Shown here in pieces: positions 6,586 through 13,394 of a stretch of DNA of 20,151 nt (positions are counted from its first letter, which is position 1; every line of letters starts with the position of its first letter). The stretch spans positions 1-20,151 of the forward strand of contig JAFCCM010000033.1 of NCBI GenBank assembly GCA_017610225.1, read 5' to 3'. This DNA is from Candidatus Aenigmatarchaeota archaeon. GTDB lineage: Archaea > Aenigmatarchaeota > Aenigmatarchaeia > CG10238-14. The position numbers were made by a program, and so were the translations under genes. The notes under the pieces are model-generated. The model searched no databases. It worked only from the letters and a program-made list of their open reading frames with translations, and was not told the origin of the DNA.

Positions 6586-6822
6586 CTATTTCTTCTTTTC
6601 TTTCATAAATGCCTTTTTTACTGAGACAGAATTATCACACATAGGATATCCAGAACATCCCCAGAATGAACCATACTTACCTTTCCTGATGAGCATAACA
6701 TCCCCACACTTGCTACATTTATATCTCTTAGGCTTCTTTTTCACACATCCTATGCAAGTTGGTTGTCCTTCTTTATTAAAAATAGTCGCGAACTTTCCGC
6801 AGTGAACACATATATCAGTCAT
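6586..6822 (-). CDS. Small double zinc-ribbon protein with a topoisomerase C-terminal-type finger
   Basis: 78 residues with two four-cysteine zinc sites. The first is formed by Cys5/Cys8 and Cys23/Cys26 (CVHC, CIGC). The second is CSKCG (36-40) with GCSGYPMC (55-62), and the whole segment from about 34 to 63 (CSKCGDVMLIRKGKYGSFWG) matches the zinc finger found in repeats at the C-terminus of bacterial topoisomerase I. The tail is Lys-rich. In topoisomerases these fingers bind single-stranded DNA. A free-standing copy suggests a small nucleic-acid-binding protein or a partner of a separately encoded topoisomerase. The TATA box at 6847-6855 is about 29 bases upstream and lies beyond the TATA box of the divergent tRNA-Ala, so the two promoters interlock. 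Confidence 0.8.
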   Translation of the reverse strand: MTDICVHCGKFATIFNKEGQPTCIGCVKKKPKRYKCSKCGDVMLIRKGKYGSFWGCSGYPMCDNSVSVKKAFMKEKKK

Positions 6823-6830
6823 AACAATAA

Positions 6831-6855
6831 TTTATAGAGTTTTGGGTAAATATAA
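6831..6855. promoter_or_regulatory. Interlocked divergent promoters (tRNA-Ala and zinc-ribbon gene)
   Basis: The 42-base gap between the zinc-ribbon gene (start 6822) and tRNA-Ala (5' end 6865) holds two TATA boxes in crossed order. TTTATAG at 6831-6837 is about 31 bases before the tRNA. Minus-strand TTATATTTA at 6847-6855 is about 29 bases before the protein start. Each pre-initiation complex would cover the other's template, so simultaneous firing looks unlikely. Confidence 0.45.
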
Positions 6856-6864
6856 TTATAGTCG

Positions 6865-6938
6865 GGGCCAATAGATCAACTCGGTAGATCGACTGCTTCG
6901 CATGCAGTAGGCTAAGGGTTCAAATCCCTTTTGGTCCA
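6865..6938 (+). tRNA. tRNA-Ala (anticodon CGC)
   Basis: 74-base cloverleaf: acceptor GGGCCAA with TTGGTCC, D stem GATC/GATC, anticodon stem ACTGC/GCAGT with loop TTCGCAT (anticodon CGC), variable AGGCT, and T arm AAGGG-TTCAAAT-CCCTT. The third acceptor pair is G3-T70 (G3:U70 in the RNA), the identity element for alanyl-tRNA synthetase, and the discriminator is A. CCA is not encoded and there is no intron. It reads the GCG codon, which should be rare in such an AT-rich genome. Confidence 0.95.
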
Positions 6939-6974
6939 TAAACTTATTTCCTAGAAAAATAATAATTATAACCA

Positions 6975-7823
6975 ATGATATCAGCAGATTTAATGAACAT
7001 AACAAACACAACTAATCTTGTAAACTTTGCTCAGAGTTATGCATATTCATTGCCTAATCTAATTCTACAAGGAGATCTTCTTGCAATAATAATAGGCTCA
7101 ATCGTCTTCTTAGTCGGGATATTTCTCGTGAACAAGATCACATCATTACTTTTAGCATTCATTAAAAAAACAATATTTCTCTTTATTACAGGCTTAGCAG
7201 TTTATTACCTCACCACAGAAGTTTATGCTCGTGTATTGGTATCTGGATTTACAACTGAAACAATTATTTTCGGTCTAATTGGTCTTTTGGTCGGAATATT
7301 TGGAATATTTCTCTCATTTAGATCTTGGTTTTCTGGAGCTAAAGAAAGTATTCATGAAATCAAACATGGACCTGAGATTACTCAAGAGTATGTAAAAGAA
7401 GAGAGTCTTGAAAAAGAGGGTATAATAACAGAACTGAAAGGTCTAAAAAATGAATTTTCTCTTCAGATGATAAAGCAAGACAAGAATCTTCTTTCCGTGT
7501 TAGTCTATTTAATCATTGGCCAATTTGGTATATTTTCTTCACCAACCGTTGCACCGCCCAACCCACAATTAGGGTTAGTGTTCTTTGGATTATTTTTACT
7601 CGGGGCTTTACTCTTTGTTAGACAGACTTACAAAAATTTTAAAACTGGATTTTTACACCTTATTGTTGCATTGACTTTTGGTATTGTACTTTCACTTGTT
7701 CTAGGCTACTTCTGGGCAGGAATTCCTATATCAACCCTTTTATCACTTCAATACTTCGGAACTAGTTGTGTGATTGCTGTTATTACTGGTATGGCTGTAT
7801 CGCTGATTATGGGTGGGAAATAG
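6975..7823 (+). CDS. Polytopic membrane protein, unknown function
   Basis: Up to 282 residues with about seven hydrophobic segments: roughly 35-55, 56-80, 91-117, then a soluble charged stretch (about 118-165, containing KESIHEIKHGPEI and EELKGLKNEF-like sequence), then about 166-185, 194-216, 225-247 and 252-279. No family motif is visible. Two starts are possible. The first ATG is at 6975. An in-frame ATG at 6993 (Met7) is better placed (about 31 bases) relative to the A/T-rich AATAATAATTATAA element near 6954-6967, so the protein may be 276 residues. It begins 36 bases after tRNA-Ala on the same strand. Two membrane blocks around a cytoplasmic linker could be a channel or sensor, but this is only a description of layout. 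Confidence 0.75.
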   Translation: MISADLMNITNTTNLVNFAQSYAYSLPNLILQGDLLAIIIGSIVFLVGIFLVNKITSLLLAFIKKTIFLFITGLAVYYLTTEVYARVLVSGFTTETIIFGLIGLLVGIFGIFLSFRSWFSGAKESIHEIKHGPEITQEYVKEESLEKEGIITELKGLKNEFSLQMIKQDKNLLSVLVYLIIGQFGIFSSPTVAPPNPQLGLVFFGLFLLGALLFVRQTYKNFKTGFLHLIVALTFGIVLSLVLGYFWAGIPISTLLSLQYFGTSCVIAVITGMAVSLIMGGK

Positions 7824-7827
7824 AAGA

Positions 7828-7836
7828 TATATAAAA
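7828..7836 (+). promoter_or_regulatory. TATA box of the metallophosphoesterase gene
   Basis: TATATAAAA centred about 35 bases before the ATG at 7867. This is slightly further than the leaderless genes and leaves room for the AAGGA in a short leader. Confidence 0.45.
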
Positions 7837-7866
7837 AGTATTGACTAAACTTATTCAAGGATACTT

Positions 7867-8592
7867 ATGTTATTTGCAACAACAGCTGACATTCATTCAC
7901 CAGTTTATTATGATTTGTTTGTTAAAAGTATCAATAATCTTCAAAAACAACCAGATTTGTTCTTGATAGCAGGAGATCTCATTGACAGAAGTAGTACAAG
8001 AGATAAAGGTCCACTCAAAGAACTAAGACGTGTGTCAAATGTTATGTTTGGTAAAATCAGTTGTCCTATATTTGCTTGTTTTGGCAACAATGAATTTGAA
8101 CAAGATTGGGATGAGATAAAAAAACAAAATTCAGAAATCAGATTCCTTCAGGACGAAAGTGTTGTTGTGGATATTGATGGCAAAAAGGTTGGAATAGTTG
8201 GAAGTAAGGGTAGTTTGGATAGACCTACATGGTGGCAACGCAATAATATTCCTGGTATTATGGACACTTACAAAGAAAGAATTAAGACTATTAGTGATCT
8301 TCTCGGTGAGATGGATGTTGACTATAAAATTCTTTTAGTTCATTATCCACCTACTTACGAAATACTTAGTGGTGAGAATCAATCAGGTTATGGTGAACTA
8401 GCTTGTAAGGAATTGGAAAAAGTTATTGTTGACCAAGAAGTTGATCTAGTTTTAACTGGACATGCACATAGAGGCAAGAAGGAAGTATGGATTGATGGAG
8501 TCCCTGTTCTTAATGTTGGCTTATCCTTGAATAATGGATTAGTTCTTGTTGATACTGATAAGTTAAAGCCTGGGTTGGAGAAGTTTTTTTAG
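7867..8592 (+). CDS. Calcineurin-like metallophosphoesterase
   Basis: 241 residues, the usual size for a stand-alone enzyme of this superfamily. The two-metal motifs are present in order: ADIHS (Asp8, His10), GDLID (Asp37), GNNE (73-76, in place of the commoner GNHD/E), LVHYPP (His159) and GHAH (His199, His201). The His-to-Asn change in the third motif removes the residue that often acts as proton donor, but GNN variants are known in archaeal members, so activity is still likely. It hydrolyses some phosphomonoester or phosphodiester in the cytoplasm; the substrate is not readable. A TATATAAAAA element (7828-7836) would give a short leader with AAGGA about 5 bases before the ATG. It is convergent with the next gene, with 1 base between stops. 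Confidence 0.85.
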   Translation: MLFATTADIHSPVYYDLFVKSINNLQKQPDLFLIAGDLIDRSSTRDKGPLKELRRVSNVMFGKISCPIFACFGNNEFEQDWDEIKKQNSEIRFLQDESVVVDIDGKKVGIVGSKGSLDRPTWWQRNNIPGIMDTYKERIKTISDLLGEMDVDYKILLVHYPPTYEILSGENQSGYGELACKELEKVIVDQEVDLVLTGHAHRGKKEVWIDGVPVLNVGLSLNNGLVLVDTDKLKPGLEKFF

Positions 8593-8593
8593 G

Positions 8594-8830
8594 TTATCCT
8601 ATTATGTCTTTAATTTCACTAAGTTTATGAGGATTTAGAGAAACTCTTCCTACTTTATGTGGAATCAAAAGACTTTCATTTATCAACTCTTTAGCATTCT
8701 CTTCGATAACTTTCATATCTCTCTTATGCGCTGGAAGTCCTTGTCTCAAATCTCGAATAGAACAATGTCTTCTGCCGATGTAAGTATGATCATACAGTCT
8801 TCTCAGAATATGGATTTTAATTCTATTCAT
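8594..8830 (-). CDS. Small winged-helix-like protein
   Basis: 78 residues. The predicted pattern is helix (KIHILRRLYDH), a basic turn (YIGRRHCSIRDLRQGLP), a helix (KRDMKVIEENAKELINESLL), a short wing (IPHKVGRVSLNP) and a last helix (KLSEIKDII). This resembles small archaeal winged-helix proteins with the IRDLRQGLP and LNPxKLxEI segments. It is probably DNA- or RNA-binding; whether it is a regulator is not known. A TATA box (minus strand ATATATTAAA) is centred about 29 bases before the ATG. It is divergent from another winged-helix gene at 8940. Confidence 0.65.
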   Translation of the reverse strand: MNRIKIHILRRLYDHTYIGRRHCSIRDLRQGLPAHKRDMKVIEENAKELINESLLIPHKVGRVSLNPHKLSEIKDIIG

Positions 8831-8854
8831 ACTTTTTAATTAGAAAAACTGCCA

Positions 8855-8864
8855 TTTAATATAT
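8855..8864 (-). promoter_or_regulatory. TATA box of the winged-helix gene at 8594-8830
   Basis: Minus-strand ATATATTAAA centred about 29 bases before the ATG at 8830, fitting a leaderless transcript. Confidence 0.45.
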
Positions 8865-8865
8865 T

Positions 8866-8922
8866 GTATTGATATACTATTTTTTGTATTCTAATATACC
8901 AATAGTTAAGTTTAAATATACC
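8866..8922. repeat. Iterated GTAT/ATAC elements between two divergent winged-helix genes (possible operators)
   Basis: Three related sites lie in a row: GTATTGATATAC (8866-8877) and GTATTCTAATATAC (8886-8899), each an inverted repeat of GTAT and ATAC, and then AAATATACC (8914-8922), which overlaps the TATA box of the gene at 8940. ATATACCAA also occurs as a direct repeat. They lie between the two TATA boxes of the divergent pair, where an autoregulator would be expected to bind. Confidence 0.35.
8911..8920 (+). promoter_or_regulatory. TATA box of the winged-helix regulator at 8940
   Basis: TTTAAATATA, a consensus-like archaeal TATA box centred about 25 bases before the ATG, with the A/G-rich AGTTAAG just upstream as a possible BRE. 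Confidence 0.55.
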
Positions 8923-8939
8923 AAATATTAATAATTCTC

Positions 8940-9275
8940 ATGGAAAAATCATCATTTAGGAAAGTATTTGGAGACTCTCCAGTAGTTAGATTGTTAGATT
9001 TTTTATTAGTGGAAAGAGATTTATTCGATTACACGCTAACCGATATAGCCGAGAATTCTGGTGTCTCGTGGACAACTTTGCATAGAATATTTCCTAAATT
9101 TATAAAACTTGGAGTGGTAAAAAAAACTAGAACAATAGCAAGAGCAAAACTTTACACTATCAACACAGATCACCCATTAGTTCAAAAATTAGTAAAAATG
9201 AGAAGCGAGATTTCAGATTACTTTATTCAACAAGAGTTAGAAAAACAAGGAATGGAAATAGCAGTGAAAGTTTAG
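8940..9275 (+). CDS. Winged-helix transcriptional regulator
   Basis: 111 residues. It opens with FGDSPVVRLLDFLLVERD, a common beginning for small archaeal winged-helix proteins. The helix-turn-helix is at about 31-58 (YTLTDIAENSGVSWTTLHRI, then FPKFIKLGVV). A wing with Arg/Lys (KKTRTIARAKLYTIN, about 60-75) and a C-terminal helix pair (HPLVQKLVKMRSEISDYF) follow, the latter a likely dimer contact. No ligand domain is present, so sensing would need a partner or direct promoter competition. The leaderless start is fixed by TTTAAATATA about 25 bases upstream. Repeated GTAT/ATAC elements in that promoter suggest autoregulation. It is convergent with the next gene, with 8 bases between stops. Confidence 0.8.
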   Translation: MEKSSFRKVFGDSPVVRLLDFLLVERDLFDYTLTDIAENSGVSWTTLHRIFPKFIKLGVVKKTRTIARAKLYTINTDHPLVQKLVKMRSEISDYFIQQELEKQGMEIAVKV

Positions 9276-9283
9276 TTGTAAAA

Positions 9284-9610
9284 TCAACCTGAAGTAATTT
9301 CTAGAGGTTTGGGTTTAATTACTTCTCCTTCTATAGTCAATGCATAATGTTCTAATCTTCCATCTCTTATTGCTCTTTGCATTTCTTTTGGTGATAAAGT
9401 TTCAAAAGTCATAGGACCAAAATCTCCTATTTCTCTAAACATGGCTTGAATACTACATCTAGCAGTTCCACCTGGTTTATCTCCATGACAATAAATTCTC
9501 CCAGAATTTGTTAGATCTCCATGTTGGTCAGTAATATCTGTTCCACAGTATTGACAATAAACTTCCTTTCCCTGAAGACTAGGAACTAAACTCCTTAAAA
9601 AATTTAACAT
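9284..9610 (-). CDS. Zinc-binding protein, unknown function
   Basis: 108 residues from the preferred start, MLNFLRSLVP. A CQYCGTDI knuckle and a later IYCHGDKPGGTARC segment supply Cys, Cys, Cys/His and Cys for one zinc site. The C-terminal half (TFETLSPKEMQRAIRDGRLEHYAL) looks like a helix-turn-helix-like or short helical unit. The frame is open to an ATG at 9679, which would add 23 hydrophobic residues (MRYLKILFDEQLLIYLYLIN...). I prefer the ATG at 9610 because a TTTATC element is centred 27 bases before it and no TATA box is found before 9679. If the longer form is real, the extra segment could be a membrane anchor. The family is not recognised. Confidence 0.65.
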   Translation of the reverse strand: MLNFLRSLVPSLQGKEVYCQYCGTDITDQHGDLTNSGRIYCHGDKPGGTARCSIQAMFREIGDFGPMTFETLSPKEMQRAIRDGRLEHYALTIEGEVIKPKPLEITSG

Positions 9611-9755
9611 AGAATAAGTATTGATAAGATAAAGATAAATTAACAATTGTTCATCAAATAAAATCTTTAAATACCTCATCTACCAAACAATTTCCTAGGT
9701 GATAACAATGCACGGTGAAAGTCGGGTACAAAAAAACTAATACTATTACTCATAC

Positions 9756-9764
9756 TTTTAAATC
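9756..9764 (+). promoter_or_regulatory. TATA box fixing the valS start
   Basis: TTTTAAATC centred 27 bases before the ATG at 9787. It lies inside a GTG-initiated extension that could otherwise be read as coding, so it decides in favour of the ATG. Confidence 0.55.
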
Positions 9765-9786
9765 TCGTCCTGCAAATGTATTATCT

Positions 9787-12138
9787 ATGAAATTAGAACC
9801 CAAAATCAAACAAAAAAGATGGGATAAAGATTTAGAAAAACAAATCCTAGATAAGTGGCAGAAAGAAAAATTGTTTAAGTTTGATAAGAATTCTAAAAAA
9901 CCTTTATTTGCAATAGACACTCCTCCACCTTATGTTAACACACCTGTTCATGTGGGTCATGCTTACACTTATGTCTGGCAAGATATCATGGCCCGTTCCA
10001 AAAGAATGTTGGGTTACAATGTTCTATTTCCAATGGGTCTTGACAAGAATGGTTTGCCAATCGAAGTCCAGGCAGAAAAAGTTTATAAAATAAATATGCA
10101 TGAAACACCAAGAGAAGAGTTCATTAAATTATGTAAAAAAATGATAGAAGAATCTGGTGATCAGTCTTTAGACTCTTTCAAAAAATTAGGATTAAGTTGT
10201 AATGAATGGGATCTTAAGTATGAAATAGGGGGAAGATATGATACAGATGATCCTGAGTATAGAAGATTAACCCAGGAAACATTTATTGAGTTGTGGAAGA
10301 AAGGCTTGGTCTACGAAGATTTAAAACCAACTAATTATTGTCACGAATGTGGCACGGCTATTGCAAATGCAGAAGTAGAATATCAAGAAAGATCAACACA
10401 ACTAAATCATGTTAAATTCAAGGTTAAAGAAACTGGAGAAGATATAGTCATTGCAACAACTAGACCAGAACTATTGTGTACATGTAAAGTTATATTATAC
10501 AATCCTGATGATCAAAGATATACTCATCTAAAAAATAAAACTGCAATAGTTCCTATTTTTGGAATAGAAGTTGAGATATTACCTAATCCTGTTGCTAAGA
10601 TAGAATTTGGTTCTGGATTGGTTATGATATGTTCATTTGGAGATTTCACAGATATTCGAACACTTAGAGAATTAGAGTTAAAACCTACATATGCAATCAA
10701 CACAAAAGGTAGGATGACTAATGTTGCTGGAAATTATGAAGGAATGGAAATAAAAGAGGCGAGAAAGCAAATAATCGAATACCTAAAACAACAAAACCTA
10801 ATGGAAAAACAGGAAACAATCCAACAAAGATCTCCTATATGCTGGCGTTCTAAGACTCCAATAGAATTCGTAGCATTAAAAGAGTTTTATCTAAAACAAG
10901 TCGATTATATTGATGAATTAAAAAAAATGTCAGATAAAATGGAATTTTTTGCACCTGAAAGTCGACAAATTCTCATGGATTGGATCAATACGGTAAGTAT
11001 AGACTGGGTTTTGTCAAGGCGGAGATACTATGGAACTGAGGTTCCTTTATGGTACTGTGAAAAATGTGGCTATACCTATCTTCCTGAAAAGGGCAAATAC
11101 TATCAGCCATGGAAAGAATCTTGTCCAATCAAAAAATGTCCTAAATGTGGAGAGGAAAAATGGAGAGGCGAAGAAAGAACTTTTGACACATGGTTTGATT
11201 CATCAACATCTGAATCTTATATTTTAGGATACTTGTGGGATAAAGATTTCTTCAAGAAGAATATGCCATGCTCTATGCGTCCACAAGGAAAGGAGATAGT
11301 TAGGACATGGTTATACTACACAATGGTCAAGTCTATGCATCTGTACGGAATTCCACCATTTAAAGAGTGTTGGATAAACATGCATATTATTGATGAAAAA
11401 GGAAAGAAAATGTCTAAGTCTGTAGGAAATGTTATTGATCCTCAAGAAATTCTTAAAAAGTATGGTGCTGAAGCATTTAGAATTTGGTCTTGCCTTGAAG
11501 GTAATATTACTAAAGGAGATATTCGCTGTTCGTTTGAAAGGATAGAAGGTAATTCTAAATTCTTGACTAAATTCTGGAATGTTACTAGGTTTATCTCAAT
11601 GTTCCCCGAGCCTGAAGGAGATGTGGAATTGATTAATACAGATAAATGGATACTTGATGAATTGAACTTGCTAGTCGAAAGAACCAAGAAGAATTATGAG
11701 AATTATGAATTCAGTATGATTGCTGAGGATATAAGGAATTTTGTTTGGAATACTTTTGCCTCTCATTATGTCGAAATGGTCAAAGTAAGGGCTTATGGTG
11801 AAGGGTCTACTAAAGAAGAGCAACAATCATCTAGATACACACTTCATCAAGTTTTAAGAAATATTCTGAAGATTTTATCTCCAATAGCACCATTTATTAC
11901 TGATTATATTTGGCAAGAATTGTACTCGGAAGATAGTATATGTAAGGAATCTTATCCTGAACTTGAATGGAAGAATGAAATGGAGAAATTAAGTGAGAAG
12001 TTGTTTGAATTCAATAGTAAGATTTGGAAGAGCAAGAAAGACCAAGGACTAAGTATGAAATCTGAAATTGAAGTTAACATACCTGATGATTTGAAATTAT
12101 TTGAGAAAGATTTAGTTAGGATGCATAATATTGTTTGA
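9787..12138 (+). CDS. valS: Valyl-tRNA synthetase
   Basis: 783 residues from the ATG at 9787. It charges tRNA-Val with valine in the cytoplasm. The class I signatures are HVGH (55-58) and KMSKS (541-545). Between them lie the editing (CP1) domain with IATTRPELL, which in ValRS clears mischarged threonine, and a zinc-ribbon-like CEKCG/CPKCG segment (about residues 420-455). RRRYYGTEVPLW, TFDTWFDSS and MSKSVGNVIDPQEIL fit ValRS better than IleRS or LeuRS. The helical anticodon-binding domain follows, ending in DLVRMHNIV; the C-terminal coiled-coil arm of bacterial ValRS is absent. The protein is shorter than usual archaeal ValRS (about 850-900), which fits a streamlined genome. A GTG at 9715 in frame would add 24 residues, but the TATA box at 9756-9764 argues against it. 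Confidence 0.9.
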   Translation: MKLEPKIKQKRWDKDLEKQILDKWQKEKLFKFDKNSKKPLFAIDTPPPYVNTPVHVGHAYTYVWQDIMARSKRMLGYNVLFPMGLDKNGLPIEVQAEKVYKINMHETPREEFIKLCKKMIEESGDQSLDSFKKLGLSCNEWDLKYEIGGRYDTDDPEYRRLTQETFIELWKKGLVYEDLKPTNYCHECGTAIANAEVEYQERSTQLNHVKFKVKETGEDIVIATTRPELLCTCKVILYNPDDQRYTHLKNKTAIVPIFGIEVEILPNPVAKIEFGSGLVMICSFGDFTDIRTLRELELKPTYAINTKGRMTNVAGNYEGMEIKEARKQIIEYLKQQNLMEKQETIQQRSPICWRSKTPIEFVALKEFYLKQVDYIDELKKMSDKMEFFAPESRQILMDWINTVSIDWVLSRRRYYGTEVPLWYCEKCGYTYLPEKGKYYQPWKESCPIKKCPKCGEEKWRGEERTFDTWFDSSTSESYILGYLWDKDFFKKNMPCSMRPQGKEIVRTWLYYTMVKSMHLYGIPPFKECWINMHIIDEKGKKMSKSVGNVIDPQEILKKYGAEAFRIWSCLEGNITKGDIRCSFERIEGNSKFLTKFWNVTRFISMFPEPEGDVELINTDKWILDELNLLVERTKKNYENYEFSMIAEDIRNFVWNTFASHYVEMVKVRAYGEGSTKEEQQSSRYTLHQVLRNILKILSPIAPFITDYIWQELYSEDSICKESYPELEWKNEMEKLSEKLFEFNSKIWKSKKDQGLSMKSEIEVNIPDDLKLFEKDLVRMHNIV

Positions 12139-12139
12139 G

Positions 12140-12331
12140 TTAAAATTTCAATTTTTTAGTCATTTCTTCTGTGTAGTCATCAATTTCTTTTGGTATAGGT
12201 GGTTCTATATCATTCATTTTCAACTCTCCGATAAAGTCAATAAAGGTCAATCCAGAAAGTAACCATACTTTCTTAAGACCTATCTCACCGTTTTGATACA
12301 TTTCAAGTGAAAATTTGCTATTGGTTAACAT
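12140..12331 (-). CDS. Small hypothetical protein
   Basis: 63 residues beginning MLTNSKFSLEMYQNGEIGLK and ending with the charged helix-like DDYTEEMTKKLKF. One mildly hydrophobic stretch (KVWLLSGLTFIDFIGEL, about 21-37) is too short and mixed to be a clear membrane segment. A PPIPKEID turn follows. No family is recognised and there is no strong TATA box, only a weak TAATATT-like element 20-27 bases upstream. It is convergent with valS with a single base between stops, as in the other convergent pairs, and that is the main support. Confidence 0.45.
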   Translation of the reverse strand: MLTNSKFSLEMYQNGEIGLKKVWLLSGLTFIDFIGELKMNDIEPPIPKEIDDYTEEMTKKLKF

Positions 12332-12398
12332 GGTAATTAAAGAAATATTAGAGAAATAATCTAAAATAAGTTACTTTTTAGTGATTCAACATGACCTG

Positions 12399-12428
12399 AG
12401 TAGTATAGATAATTTTATAAATACTACT
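12399..12428. promoter_or_regulatory. Inverted repeat enclosing a TATA box (possible operator)
   Basis: AGTAGTAT at 12399-12406 and ATACTACT at 12421-12428 are perfect 8-base inverted arms, 22 bases centre to centre (about two helical turns). The TATA box TTTTATAAATA (12413-12423) lies between and into the right arm. A dimer bound to both arms would block the TATA-binding protein. Confidence 0.4.
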
Positions 12429-12445
12429 ACCTAAAAAGAAGGGTC

Positions 12446-12667
12446 ATGACATCTACAATGTCTTCATTAGAACTTATTCAGATTCCAGTAAAAGCAAAAT
12501 ATAGAGGTCCTCATCCAATTAATCAATATTTGACTGTTGAATATACTGGTTCTGTTAAACCATCTGACATACCTGGTGATAGAAGAGTTTGTTTTACAAA
12601 AGAAGAATGTCCAGGAGAAACTGATATTACAATATATTGCCCAGAAACTTGTATTACTTATATTTAA
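12446..12667 (+). CDS. Small hypothetical protein with C-terminal cysteines
   Basis: 73 residues, family not recognised. The N-terminus (MTSTMSSLELIQIP) is followed by a probably beta-rich core (VKAKYRGPHPINQYLTVEY). Four Cys lie in the last third (VCFTKEECPGETDITIYCPE and then TCITYI), which could form a zinc site or disulphides. There is no signal or membrane segment. The start is well supported: TTTTATAAATA is centred 27-28 bases upstream, enclosed by an 8-base inverted repeat, so this small gene probably has a regulated leaderless transcript. A second ATG (Met5) is possible. Confidence 0.6.
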   Translation: MTSTMSSLELIQIPVKAKYRGPHPINQYLTVEYTGSVKPSDIPGDRRVCFTKEECPGETDITIYCPETCITYI

Positions 12668-12720
12668 TAATTAATTTTTAACTAACACTCAAATATCTTA
12701 ACTCCTAATAATTAATTCCT

Positions 12721-13341
12721 ATGCCAGAAAAAATACTAGTAGTTCCTCGAAAAATTCTGTTTGGGAAAAAGAATGAAAGACATTTTCAGGGATTTCAACC
12801 AAGAAAAAATTTAGATTTCGAGAATATAATAAAAAAACATTCTAAATTCATCCTAAGAAAAGTCACATCTCCTAAACAATCTATTCCTGCTGAGCAAGAT
12901 GAATTAATGAAACAAATCATACCTTACATGGTTTTCAAACACAAAGACAAGTATTTTATCTACAAAAGACTTCCACAAAGCGGGGAAGAAAGGCTTCGTG
13001 AGAAATATTCGATGGGTATAGGTGGTCATATTAACCCGATAGATAATAACTCAGGAGACATTCTTGAAGAAGGAATGAAAAGAGAATTTGAAGAAGAAGT
13101 GAATTATCCTCATGACTATAAAACAAAAATAATCGGGTTTATCAACGATGATAGTGATAGTGTGGGTAAAGTTCATTTTGGGGTTGTTGTTCTTGTTGAA
13201 GGAAGTAATGATAGGATAGATGTTAGAGAAAGAGATAAACTTTCTGGTGAGATGATGACATTATTTGAGGCAAAGAAGTTTAGGGACAAGATGGAGGGAT
13301 GGTCACAGATTGTATTTAATTGGTTGAGAAGGAATAGTTAA
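12721..13341 (+). CDS. Nudix-type hydrolase (predicted phosphoesterase, COG4112-like)
   Basis: 206 residues. It begins MPEKILVVPRKILFGK and has FQGF (23-26), then a Nudix core. SMGIGGHI (about 97-104) leads into the catalytic helix with REFEEEV (121-127), matching the RE-x-x-EE part of the Nudix box, where the Glu residues bind Mg2+. The box is not canonical: the loop between GGHI and the helix is long (NPIDNNSGD) and the Gly near the end of the box is Asn (VNY). The opening and spacing resemble an archaeal/bacterial family annotated as predicted MutT-type phosphoesterase. Nudix enzymes hydrolyse nucleoside diphosphates linked to another group; the substrate here is unknown. A CAAATATCTT element lies about 27 bases before the ATG. 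Confidence 0.8.
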   Translation: MPEKILVVPRKILFGKKNERHFQGFQPRKNLDFENIIKKHSKFILRKVTSPKQSIPAEQDELMKQIIPYMVFKHKDKYFIYKRLPQSGEERLREKYSMGIGGHINPIDNNSGDILEEGMKREFEEEVNYPHDYKTKIIGFINDDSDSVGKVHFGVVVLVEGSNDRIDVRERDKLSGEMMTLFEAKKFRDKMEGWSQIVFNWLRRNS

Positions 13342-13364
13342 TTATTAAATCCCAGAGAATATAG

Positions 13365-13372
13365 TTTAAATA
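13365..13372 (+). promoter_or_regulatory. TATA box of the HxxE-type protein gene
   Basis: TTTAAATA centred about 27 bases before the ATG at 13395, a leaderless arrangement independent of the upstream Nudix gene. Confidence 0.5.
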
Positions 13373-13394
13373 CTTATTCTTTTACCTAAATCCT

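Noticed and set aside
9611..9679. 23-residue hydrophobic N-terminal extension of the zinc-binding protein
   Set aside because: No TATA box at the right distance before 9679, while the ATG at 9610 has a TTTATC element 27 bases upstream. It is kept as a possible alternative only.
9715..9786. GTG-initiated 24-residue extension of valyl-tRNA synthetase
   Set aside because: It contains the TATA box at 9756-9764, the ATG at 9787 is at the correct leaderless distance, and the extension does not resemble ValRS.
11030..11687. Open frames within valS (11030-11227 plus, 11442-11687 minus)
   Set aside because: Both are inside the KMSKS-containing half of an intact gene and lack independent support.
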